Shown: positions 13,909 to 20,737 of the stretch, one piece after another
How the letters are laid out: every line of letters begins with the position of its first letter
Position numbering within the stretch: the first letter of the stretch is position 1
Assembly (NCBI GenBank): GCA_035935465.1
Contig: DASYXA010000100.1
Span: 1-25,219, forward strand
From: UBA4735 sp035935465
GTDB lineage: Bacteria; Chloroflexota; Limnocylindria; P2-11E
Direction: 5' to 3'
Length of the DNA: 25,219 bases
Notes under the pieces: model-generated
Told to the model about the DNA's origin: nothing
Databases searched by the model: none
The model's input: only the letters and a program-made list of their open reading frames with translations
Made by a program: the position numbers and the translations under genes

Positions 13909-15588
13909 GTGCTCGTGCGCGCCGGCCTGATCCTCACGGCGACCGGGGTGGTGTCCGCAGCGAGCGTGCGGCAGGCGATCACCGAAGGCGGCGACATCGT
14001 GTTCGCCTGGGGCTTCCTCCTGTACCTCGGGCTCATCCTCGCGGCCGTTCCCCGGCGGCCGGTCCGGTGGGCCTCGCTTCTCGCGTTCGGTGCGTTCGTC
14101 GCCATGTACCTCACCGCGGCCGCCGGTCCCGAGCCGGATGACCTCGGCCTCGCCCTCTACGTCATCGCCGCGGGCCTGGCCTATCTGGTGACGCCCGCGC
14201 GGTACCGGACGCTCGCGGTCGCGGCGTTCGCGTGCTGGACGCCCGCGATCCGGTTCTTCTCCGCGGACCCGTTCGTCGGCGACTACCCCGTGCCGGTCGC
14301 GCTCGCGGGCGTCTTCGCCCTGTGCTTCCTGGTCCTCGTGCTCGTCTCCCGCTCCGAGGTCGACGACGACGAGCGCATCCGGCGGATCGGTCTCGGTCTG
14401 CTGGCCGTCGCGACCTACGCCCGGATCAGCGACCGCCATTACATCGTGTCGTCGCCCGGCGTCCTGGCGCCGGACGACCTGTGGGCCCTCGTCGTCGTCG
14501 TGGTGCTGGCGATCCTGGCGGTCGCCCGGGTGCGCCGCCCGGTGCGCGACGCCCTCGCGACCGGGGTCGCGCTCGGGGCGTATGTCCTCGTAGCCGGCGT
14601 GTTGCTCCTCGGCAAGGGGTACCACGTCGACAGCGTCGCGCTCGTGCACCGTGCGACGGAGCTCGTCCTCTCCGGCCACGACCCGTACCGCGAGCTCGAT
14701 GTCGTGGAGGCGTTGCGGCACTTCGGGCTCGACCCGGCGCTCGCGACGCACCTCCAGGACGGCTCCGACCTGCCGTCGTTCAACTACCCGGCGCTGTCGT
14801 TCCTCGTGCCCGCGCCATTCGTGGCGCTCGGGCTGCGCGACATCCGGTTCCTCTATCTGGGCGAGATCGTCGTCCTCAGCCTGCTGCTCATCCGCGAGGC
14901 GCGCGTCCCGTGGCGGCCCCTCGTCACCGCCGCGATCGTGGGCAACGCGATCATCCTCCGCCAGAACGTGCTCGCCGGGGTCGATCCGCTCTGGGCGATC
15001 CTCACCGTGCTCGCGTTCCTCTTCGTCGGGCGGCGATGGGTCTCGCCGATCGTGATCGGGCTCGCCTGCGCGACGCGGCAGCCGGCCTGGTTCTTCGTGC
15101 CGTTCTACGTACTCGCGGTGTGGAAGCGCGATGGCCGGCGCGAGGCGTTACGACGCCTGGTCGTGGCCATGGTCGCGGGCGCGATCCCGAACCTTCCGTT
15201 CTTCATCGCCGCACCGCGCGACTTCGTCGTCGGCGTGCTCGTGCCGATGCTCGGCTCGCTCGAGCCGTACGGAGTCGGGTTCATCCGCTTCGCGATCGAC
15301 GGCGAGCTGCCGCTCCTTGCGCGCGGCGTCTACGGCGCGCTGTCGATCGCGGCGATGGCTGCGCTGCTCGTCGTGTTGTGGCGGTCGTGGCGCAAGCTGC
15401 CGAACGGGACGCTCGTGTTCCCGAGCCTGATCCTGTGGTTCGCCTGGCGGTCGCTCCAGAACTACTTCAGCTTCGCCGGCGTGTTCGCGATGGTCAGCGA
15501 CGAGACCATCGTCGCGGGCGAAGCCGATCTTGCGGCGAACCAGAGCATTGGAGCGATCAGCAGCGGAACGACCCCGGACAGGGACTGA
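13909..15588 (+). CDS. Large membrane glycosyltransferase, GT87-like
   Basis: This integral membrane protein is 559 residues from the GTG at 13909 (GTG 13915 or 13810 are alternatives). It has more than a dozen hydrophobic segments. The first ~235 residues are an extra membrane block, followed by a GT87-like core opening with HRATELVLSGHDPYRELD, then PSFNYPALSFLVPAPF and GNAIILRQNVLAGVDPLW. GT87 enzymes use polyprenyl-phosphate sugar donors on the outer membrane face. The last ~40 residues (SDETIVAGEADLAANQSIGA onward) lie in the 127-base overlap with the convergent gene and look like a soluble read-on tail with no membrane segment. Specificity is unknown. Confidence 0.82.
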   Translation: MLVRAGLILTATGVVSAASVRQAITEGGDIVFAWGFLLYLGLILAAVPRRPVRWASLLAFGAFVAMYLTAAAGPEPDDLGLALYVIAAGLAYLVTPARYRTLAVAAFACWTPAIRFFSADPFVGDYPVPVALAGVFALCFLVLVLVSRSEVDDDERIRRIGLGLLAVATYARISDRHYIVSSPGVLAPDDLWALVVVVVLAILAVARVRRPVRDALATGVALGAYVLVAGVLLLGKGYHVDSVALVHRATELVLSGHDPYRELDVVEALRHFGLDPALATHLQDGSDLPSFNYPALSFLVPAPFVALGLRDIRFLYLGEIVVLSLLLIREARVPWRPLVTAAIVGNAIILRQNVLAGVDPLWAILTVLAFLFVGRRWVSPIVIGLACATRQPAWFFVPFYVLAVWKRDGRREALRRLVVAMVAGAIPNLPFFIAAPRDFVVGVLVPMLGSLEPYGVGFIRFAIDGELPLLARGVYGALSIAAMAALLVVLWRSWRKLPNGTLVFPSLILWFAWRSLQNYFSFAGVFAMVSDETIVAGEADLAANQSIGAISSGTTPDRD

Positions 15589-16685
15589 GAGTCGGGCCCG
15601 CCGATCCCAAGCTCGGTGAAGAACACCAGCCATGGCAGCAGGCCCGCGATGGCTATGGTCGCCACGATCTGCCACGGCCGGCGGCCGACGACCGTCGCCA
15701 GGATCGCGGCGAGCGCGAGCGGGACCTGGTCGTAGTGGAAGTCGACCGGCGTGACGGCCAGCGAGAGCAGCGCCGACGCCGCCAGCACCCCCGGGAGCCG
15801 GAGGCTTTCGGGTAGCCGGCGGACCGCATCGACCGAGCATGCGATGGCGATGGCCACGAGCGCCGCGCCGGCGAGCGGCCACCACGTCCCGGCCACGTAG
15901 TGCGCGAAGGCCCACGTGCTCGAGTAGGTCGTGAAGACCGCCGCCCGATCGGCCGCGCCGCGCGCGAACAGGGCCAACGACTCCGGATAGCGGAGCGTCG
16001 TGGCCACCGCGATGGCCAGCAGCACGGCGGCGACCGCCGCGATCGACCGCCAGCGTCGCGCACGCACGAGGATCACCAGGACCGTCGGCCCGACCACGAT
16101 GAAGAGCTGCGGTTTCGTGAACAGCAGGACGGCGCCCGCGGCCAGTGGGATGGTCGACCTCCCGCGCAGACCGCGGAAGACGAGGACGAGGCCGAGGAGG
16201 AGGAACGCCCCGAACTGCCCGTAGCGGTCGGCGATGACGAGCGGCTGGAATACGGCCACGAGCGCCACGGCGAGCTCGGCATCCGGCTGCCAGCGCTGCG
16301 GCAGCGAGCGGACGAACAGCAGGGCGGCGAAGAGCCCGACCGCGAGGTAGCTGAGGTGTAGCGTCCAGGGGCCGGCTGGGTAGGGCAAGAGGCCGAACGG
16401 GACGAAGAGGAACGCCGTCCACGCCGGGTAGACCCAGACCGCGGCCGAAAGGTCGACGAACAGCTTGAGGTGCCCGCTGTCGTAGACCCGCTGGGCATCG
16501 ATCCAGGCGGCCATGTCGTACGGCGATGCGCCGGTCAGGACGAGCTGGCCGGCCTTCCAGAACACGAGGTGATCGGTCAGGCCGAACGGCGGCGGGATCA
16601 GGATCGGCAGCTCGGCGAGCAGGACGAGGATCAGCGCGAAGAGATGAAGGCGCTGCCGCACGGCCGTCATGATGCGCGAGCGCAT
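15462..16685 (-). CDS. Membrane glycosyltransferase, GT87 family (DUF2029)
   Basis: This 407-residue protein has about ten helices and ends soon after its last helix (LSGVVPLLIAPMLWFAARSA). The first extracytoplasmic loop carries the GT87 signature DHLVFWKAGQLVLTGASPYD (residues ~38-57), with the Asp expected to act in catalysis. AVWVYPAWTAFLFVPFGLLP and TKPQLFIVVGPTVLV follow; KPQ is typical of the family. It likely adds mannose or another sugar from a polyprenyl-phosphate donor. The start is ATG 16685 (ATG 16670 is possible), six bases after a TAGCGC -10-like box. The gene is divergent from the GT4 gene by 23 bases and convergent with the upstream GT87-like gene. Confidence 0.88.
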   Translation of the reverse strand: MRSRIMTAVRQRLHLFALILVLLAELPILIPPPFGLTDHLVFWKAGQLVLTGASPYDMAAWIDAQRVYDSGHLKLFVDLSAAVWVYPAWTAFLFVPFGLLPYPAGPWTLHLSYLAVGLFAALLFVRSLPQRWQPDAELAVALVAVFQPLVIADRYGQFGAFLLLGLVLVFRGLRGRSTIPLAAGAVLLFTKPQLFIVVGPTVLVILVRARRWRSIAAVAAVLLAIAVATTLRYPESLALFARGAADRAAVFTTYSSTWAFAHYVAGTWWPLAGAALVAIAIACSVDAVRRLPESLRLPGVLAASALLSLAVTPVDFHYDQVPLALAAILATVVGRRPWQIVATIAIAGLLPWLVFFTELGIGGPDSQSLSGVVPLLIAPMLWFAARSASPATMVSSLTIANTPAKLK

Positions 16686-16691
16686 CGTGAG

Positions 16692-16701
16692 GCGCTACCG
16701 T
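16692..16701. promoter_or_regulatory. Overlapping divergent -10 boxes
   Basis: TACCGT (16696-16701) precedes the GT4 ATG by 7 bases on the plus strand. TAGCGC (16697-16692, minus strand) precedes the GT87 ATG by 6 bases. The two share the TA at 16696-16697, so two leaderless transcripts would start from one symmetrical site within a 23-base gap. Confidence 0.45.
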
Positions 16702-16708
16702 TCCGGCG

Positions 16709-17947
16709 ATGTCGCTCGCGCCGCGCCGACTGCGGATCGCGATATTCCATCTCGGCTTCTTCTACTCGGGCGGAGGGGAGAAGCTCGTCCTGCAGGAAGC
16801 CCGCGAGCTACGGGCTCGCGGCCACGTGGTCGAGGTCTACGCGCCGATCGTCGACCCGGACGTGTGCTTCCCTGAGCTCATGGCCGAGATCGCGCCGCGC
16901 AGGCTGCTGCCGAGGCTCCCCAACGTGGCGGGCATCGGCGACGGCCTCACTCTGCTCGCCTCCGCGGTACTCGCGCGGTCGGTCGTCCGCGACATCACGG
17001 CCGATGTCTTCCTCGGGGCGAATCAACCCGGTGCCTGGCTGGCTCGCGCCGCCGCCATGCGGACCGGGAAGCGCTACGTCGTCTACCTCAACCAGCCCAA
17101 CCGCCTGCTCAACGCCCGTGCGGTCGACCTCGAGGCCCGATCGCTGGTGATGAAACGCGACTTCTTTCTCCTCGACACCGCCGCGAGCCTCGGCCGGCCG
17201 ATCCTGAACATCCTCGATCGCCGCAGCGTTCGGGACGCCGCGGTGCGGCTCGGCGACGGGGACTACATGACCGGCGTGCTCACGACCCACTACGGCGGCG
17301 CGTGGCGGTCGTGTCCCGCGTCCACCGTGCCTGCCGCCGCCGAGCCGACCGACCAGGCCGAGCGATCCGCGGGTAGTGTCCAGATCGGCCGGCGCGAGGT
17401 CCAGCGACCGTATGTCCTCCTGACCAACCGCCACTATCCGCAGAAGCGCTTCGAGGACATGCTGCCGGTCATCGCACGGGTCCGCGAGCGCCACCCCGAA
17501 GCGATGCTCGTCATCACCGGCGCGGATACGCCGTACACCGACGTCCTCCGTCGCAGGGTCGCCGCGCTCGGACTGCGACCGGCCGTGCGATTCATGGGTC
17601 TGGTCGGTGAGGATGCGCTCCGCAGGCTGTATCGGGGCGCCGCGGCGTACGTGTACCCCTCGCCGGAAGAGGACTTCGGGATGGGCATCGTGGAAGCGAT
17701 GGGGCACGGCACGCCCGTCGTCGCGTGGGATCACGCCGGACCGACCGGCATCATCACCGACGGCCTGGACGGCCACCGCGTGACGTTGGGTGACCTCGAC
17801 GCGTTCTCGGAGCGGGTGGTTCGTTTGATGGACGACCCGGCGCTTCGCGAACGGATCGGACGTGCCGCGTGGCGTACCGCGGTCGCGCGCTTTTCGTTCG
17901 CCGCGCACACCGACATCGTCGAGCGCGCGCTCTACGAGGCCGTATAG
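16709..17947 (+). CDS. GT4-family glycosyltransferase
   Basis: This 412-residue soluble GT-B fold enzyme has an N-terminal acceptor domain that opens IAIFHLGFFYSGGGEKLVLQ, with the glycine loop GGGEK used by many GT4 enzymes. The C-terminal donor domain has LLTNRHYPQKRFEDMLPV, VRFMGLVGEDALRRLY and the E-x7-E motif in EEDFGMGIVEAMGHGTPVVA, which binds the nucleotide sugar. ALG2 and mannosyltransferase-like enzymes share this layout. A low-complexity insert (residues ~200-228, PASTVPAAAEPTDQ) separates the domains. The ATG is preceded by TACCGT with 7 bases between. The next gene's -10 box contains this gene's TAG stop. Confidence 0.92.
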   Translation: MSLAPRRLRIAIFHLGFFYSGGGEKLVLQEARELRARGHVVEVYAPIVDPDVCFPELMAEIAPRRLLPRLPNVAGIGDGLTLLASAVLARSVVRDITADVFLGANQPGAWLARAAAMRTGKRYVVYLNQPNRLLNARAVDLEARSLVMKRDFFLLDTAASLGRPILNILDRRSVRDAAVRLGDGDYMTGVLTTHYGGAWRSCPASTVPAAAEPTDQAERSAGSVQIGRREVQRPYVLLTNRHYPQKRFEDMLPVIARVRERHPEAMLVITGADTPYTDVLRRRVAALGLRPAVRFMGLVGEDALRRLYRGAAAYVYPSPEEDFGMGIVEAMGHGTPVVAWDHAGPTGIITDGLDGHRVTLGDLDAFSERVVRLMDDPALRERIGRAAWRTAVARFSFAAHTDIVERALYEAV

Positions 17948-17948
17948 T
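17943..17948 (+). promoter_or_regulatory. -10 box TATAGT inside the GT4 stop, leaderless promoter
   Basis: TATAGT lies 7 bases before the ATG at 17956. Its TAG is the stop codon of the preceding GT4 gene, so termination of one gene and start of the next transcript share the same bases. It is close to the consensus TATAAT. Confidence 0.6.
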
Positions 17949-17955
17949 CGCGACG

Positions 17956-19263
17956 ATGCCACGACCGGCGAAGGCGATCGCGCGTCGCCGCACGCAGATC
18001 GGCGTCGGTGGCGTGCAGCTGTCGGCGATCGAGAAGCGCCTGGTGAAACAGGCGCTCGACAACGACCGGCTCTCCTACGGCCCATTCGCGCGAGCGTTCG
18101 AGAACCGGTTCGCGAAGCTCCACGACCGGCGATTCGCGATCTTCATGAACAGCGGGACGTCCGCGCTGCAGGTCGCGCTGCACGCGCTGAAAGAGACGCG
18201 TGGCTGGTCCGATGGCGACGAGATCATCGTCCCGGCGCTCACCTTCGTTGCGACCGTGAACGTCGTCCTCCAGAACAACCTCACGCCGGTGTTCGTCGAC
18301 ATCGAGCCTGACCACTTCGGCATCGATCCCCAGCAGCTCGAGCGGGCGATCAGTCCGCGAACCCGGGCGATCATCCCGGTCCATCCGGCCGGCCAGCCCG
18401 CGGACATGGCCCCGATCGTCGCCTTCGCGCGCGCCCGGGGTCTCGCGATCCTCGAGGACAGCTGCGAGACGATGTTCGCGCGGTACCGCGGTAAGCCGGT
18501 CGGCTCATTCGGCGACATCGCCTGCTTCTCCACGTACGCGGCGCACATCCTCGTCACCGGCGTCGGCGGCCTGGCGATCACCGACGATCCGGAGCTCGCG
18601 GTCATGATGAAGAGCTTGGCGAACCACGGCCGAGACGCCATCTACACGTCGATGGACGACGACAAGGTCGATGACGCGACCGATCTCTTCAAGATCGTTT
18701 CGCGCCGCTTCTCGTTCATCCACGCCGGTTACAGCTACCGCGCGACGGAGCTCGAAGCGGCCATCGGTGTCGGGCAGCTGCGGCGATGGCGGTCGTTCGT
18801 CGCGAGACGGAAGGCGAACGCGAAGCGGCTCACGGCGTCGCTCGCGGATCTCGAGCCCACGATCCGGCTGCCGCGGATCCGCCCTGGCTCGGAGCACGTC
18901 TTCATGATGTTCCCCATGGTCCTGGCCGACGGCTTCGATCGCGAGAGCCTCGTCCGACACCTCGAGTACTACAAGGTCGAGACGCGATACATGCTCCCAT
19001 TGCTGAGCCAGCCGATCTACAAACGACTGTTCGGCGACATCGGCTCGAGCTACCCGAACGCGCACCGGGTCGATCAGCAGGGGTTCTACGTTGGCTGCCA
19101 CCCGGAGGTGGGATCGGCCGAGATCCGCTACATCAGTGACGTGATGCACGCGTACTTCGCTGAGTTCGGCCGCTCCAAGGAGCGGCGCGACCCGATCAAG
19201 CGCGCGGCCCGAGCGCCTCGCGAAAGACGCGCTCGCAGCGCTCGGCGTAGTTCGACCAGGTAA
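17956..19263 (+). CDS. DegT/DnrJ-fold PLP enzyme with Lys-to-His change, probable sugar 3-dehydratase
   Basis: This 435-residue enzyme has the DegT/DnrJ/EryC1 sugar-aminotransferase fold: MNSGTSALQVALHAL near residue 64, PALTFVATVNVVLQ, PVHPAGQPADM and LEDSCETMFARYRGK. In the motif FSTYAAHILVTGVGG (191-205) the position that normally carries the PLP-binding Lys is His197. The same change defines ColD (GDP-4-keto-6-deoxymannose 3-dehydratase) and the CDP-sugar dehydrase E1, which use PMP and remove the 3-OH. A 3-deoxysugar step is therefore predicted. It has no E3-type reductase partner in the window. The C-terminal ~30 residues are Arg-rich and lie over the convergent gene, so they are probably read-on. 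The start is set by TATAGT 7 bases upstream. Confidence 0.9.
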   Translation: MPRPAKAIARRRTQIGVGGVQLSAIEKRLVKQALDNDRLSYGPFARAFENRFAKLHDRRFAIFMNSGTSALQVALHALKETRGWSDGDEIIVPALTFVATVNVVLQNNLTPVFVDIEPDHFGIDPQQLERAISPRTRAIIPVHPAGQPADMAPIVAFARARGLAILEDSCETMFARYRGKPVGSFGDIACFSTYAAHILVTGVGGLAITDDPELAVMMKSLANHGRDAIYTSMDDDKVDDATDLFKIVSRRFSFIHAGYSYRATELEAAIGVGQLRRWRSFVARRKANAKRLTASLADLEPTIRLPRIRPGSEHVFMMFPMVLADGFDRESLVRHLEYYKVETRYMLPLLSQPIYKRLFGDIGSSYPNAHRVDQQGFYVGCHPEVGSAEIRYISDVMHAYFAEFGRSKERRDPIKRAARAPRERRARSARRSSTR

Positions 19264-20356
19264 GCTCGTCGCGGAGCAACGCCTGGCCGTTGCGCACGAG
19301 CGACGCCGCACGATCCGGTTCGTCGATGAGGAGCTCGGCCGCGTCCGCGAACGCCGATCGCTCAGGGCGGACGACGAGTGCCGCGTCCCGCGCAGCGAGG
19401 ATCTCGGATGCGCCCGCTTCATCCGACACCACCGCCGGGACGCCGGCAGCGATGCCTTCGAACGGCGTCAAGCCCCACGCCTGATGGCCGGTCGGAGTGA
19501 CCAGGAGGATGTCGCTCTGGCCGTAGGCGCGGGCGAGCTCTCCGAGGGACAGGCCCGCGCGGAAACGGACGACGGCGGAAACGCCGAGCCGCTCCGCGAG
19601 CGCACTGAGCGCATCGCGCAACGGGCCGGAGCCGATGACCGTGAGCTCGACCGGACGGCCGCGCTCGATGAGCAGCGCTGCCGTTTCGATCGCGAGCGCG
19701 GTGTTCTTCTGTGGGTGGAGCTTTCCGACCGCGAGGAGCTGCACCGGTCCGTCGCGCTCGGGGCGGTTCATCGCCTCACGGGCGAACGTGTCGACACGCA
19801 ACCCAGGCATCGCCACTGTGGCGTCACGTCCGTAGTGCGCGCGGACCGACCGCCGGGTCTTCTCGTCGAGAACGAGGATCGCGCGAGGTACGTGCGCGGC
19901 CCAGCGCGACAGCGCCGCACCGAGGATCCAGACCGATCGCTCGACCAGGCCGAGGGTGTGGGCCTGCTCGGCCGGTAACGGCACCGGGACCTCATTCAGG
20001 TTCCACACGACGGGCACCCGCCGGACCGGACCGAGGAGCGCGGCGATCACCGGGCCCGGGAGGTTATGCGGATTGAACAGGTCGATCGCTCCGCCACGAA
20101 GCGCGACGAGCGCCAGCATGACGAACGGGCCGACGACGAAGGAGAGCGTCCGGCTTCGCGCGAACCGTGCGGCGAGCCAGCGCGGCGGCAGCAGATACGC
20201 GCGGCCCTGGACCAGGTCGGGCAGCCCGGCTGGGTCGACGAACAGCGCCGCGATCCGGATCACATGCCCGCGACGCTCGAGCTCGCTCGCCAGCTCGAGA
20301 CTGAGCATCTCGGCTCCGCCGAGGCGGATCCACGGCTGGATCATGAGGATGCGCAC
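19196..20356 (-). CDS. GT4-family glycosyltransferase
   Basis: This 386-residue GT-B enzyme has an acceptor domain that starts VRILMIQPWIRLGGAEMLSL, with the GGAE loop, then FNPHNLPGPVIAALLG. The donor domain has LLAVGKLHPQKNTALAIETA and VRFRAGLSLGELARAYGQSD, and ends at QAWGLTPFEGIAAGVPAVVS. In that last motif the second Glu of E-x7-E is present but the first is replaced, so nucleotide binding may differ. The GTG at 20356 is preceded by TACGCT with six bases between. Its 3' end overlaps the dehydratase gene by 68 bases. It belongs to the glycan cluster. Confidence 0.9.
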   Translation of the reverse strand: MRILMIQPWIRLGGAEMLSLELASELERRGHVIRIAALFVDPAGLPDLVQGRAYLLPPRWLAARFARSRTLSFVVGPFVMLALVALRGGAIDLFNPHNLPGPVIAALLGPVRRVPVVWNLNEVPVPLPAEQAHTLGLVERSVWILGAALSRWAAHVPRAILVLDEKTRRSVRAHYGRDATVAMPGLRVDTFAREAMNRPERDGPVQLLAVGKLHPQKNTALAIETAALLIERGRPVELTVIGSGPLRDALSALAERLGVSAVVRFRAGLSLGELARAYGQSDILLVTPTGHQAWGLTPFEGIAAGVPAVVSDEAGASEILAARDAALVVRPERSAFADAAELLIDEPDRAASLVRNGQALLRDELTWSNYAERCERVFREALGPRA

Positions 20357-20362
20357 GCGCGG

Positions 20363-20368
20363 AGCGTA
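20363..20368 (-). promoter_or_regulatory. -10 box TACGCT, leaderless promoter for the minus-strand GT4 gene
   Basis: On the minus strand TACGCT is followed by six bases and the GTG at 20356. There is no Shine-Dalgarno. Confidence 0.45.
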
Positions 20369-20387
20369 CGGCGTGCCGCCATTCGGA

Positions 20388-20393
20388 TAGCGT
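20388..20393 (+). promoter_or_regulatory. -10 box TAGCGT, leaderless promoter of the Trm112-like gene
   Basis: TAGCGT is followed by exactly six bases and the ATG at 20400, so the transcript should begin at the start codon. Confidence 0.45.
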
Positions 20394-20399
20394 TGGCCC

Positions 20400-20567
20400 A
20401 TGCCTGTCGCGCCCGAGCTGCTCGAGATCCTCGTGTGCCCGGCCGACCACGCGCCGGTCACCGAATCGCTCGACCGTCTCGTCTGTGCGTCGTGCGGCCG
20501 CCGGTACCCGATCCGCGACGGGATCCCGGTGATGCTCGTGGACGAAGCGGCAAAGCCGGCTAGTTGA
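20400..20567 (+). CDS. Trm112-like / UPF0434 small protein
   Basis: This 55-residue protein matches the YcaR/UPF0434-Trm112 family: ELLEILVCPADHAPVTES at the start, LVCASCGRRYPIRDGIPV in the middle and MLVDEA at the end. Eukaryotic and archaeal Trm112 activates methyltransferases; the bacterial role is poorly defined. The zinc site is incomplete: the second pair is intact (C29, C32 in CASC) but the first pair has C13 with Asp16 where a second Cys is usual. I believe actinobacterial homologues show the same change. The ATG is fixed by the TAGCGT -10 box six bases upstream. The stop overlaps a TTG that opens the next small frame (TTGA). Confidence 0.88.
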   Translation: MPVAPELLEILVCPADHAPVTESLDRLVCASCGRRYPIRDGIPVMLVDEAAKPAS

Positions 20568-20640
20568 TCCGGTCGCGCGGATCGGTGATCCCGCACCGAC
20601 GTGCCCTGACCGGGCTGGCTCGTGATGAACCGGGCCGCTT
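20560..20640 (-). pseudogene. Relic of a histidine-kinase ATPase C-terminus
   Basis: Read on the minus strand this gives FITSQPGQGTSVR. After removal of one extra base in the CCC run at 20590-20592 it continues ITDPRDRIN and stops at TAG. The intact kinase at 22695 ends IASKPGEGTTVR then ITVPRDRIS and stop, about 15 of 21 residues the same. The DNA also matches closely (GATCCGGTCGCGCGG is shared exactly). Upstream of about 20640 the likeness ends. It is therefore a short, frameshifted remnant of a kinase gene paralogous to the live copy 2.1 kb away. Confidence 0.5.
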
Positions 20641-20737
20641 CGTGGTCGAGCCGCGGATCTTCGACCATCCGGCGGTGTCAGTGACCCTCGAGCGCGAGCC
20701 GCTCGACCGGCTCGTCCGGGAACGCGGATTCGACTGA
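20564..20737 (+). CDS. Possible 57-codon small ORF between Trm112-like and GT87 genes
   Basis: I do not recognise it. The TTG at 20564 overlaps the Trm112-like stop (TTGA), and its TGA overlaps the next ATG (TGATG), a tight double coupling. The second half (GRFVVEPRIFDHPAVSVTL, then EREPLDRLVRERGFD) has GC-rich third positions like a real gene. The first ~25 codons, however, lie antisense to the kinase relic, so that part is probably accidental. It could be a genuine small protein, the tail of a lost gene, or a chance frame. Confidence 0.3.
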   Translation: MIRSRGSVIPHRRALTGLARDEPGRFVVEPRIFDHPAVSVTLEREPLDRLVRERGFD

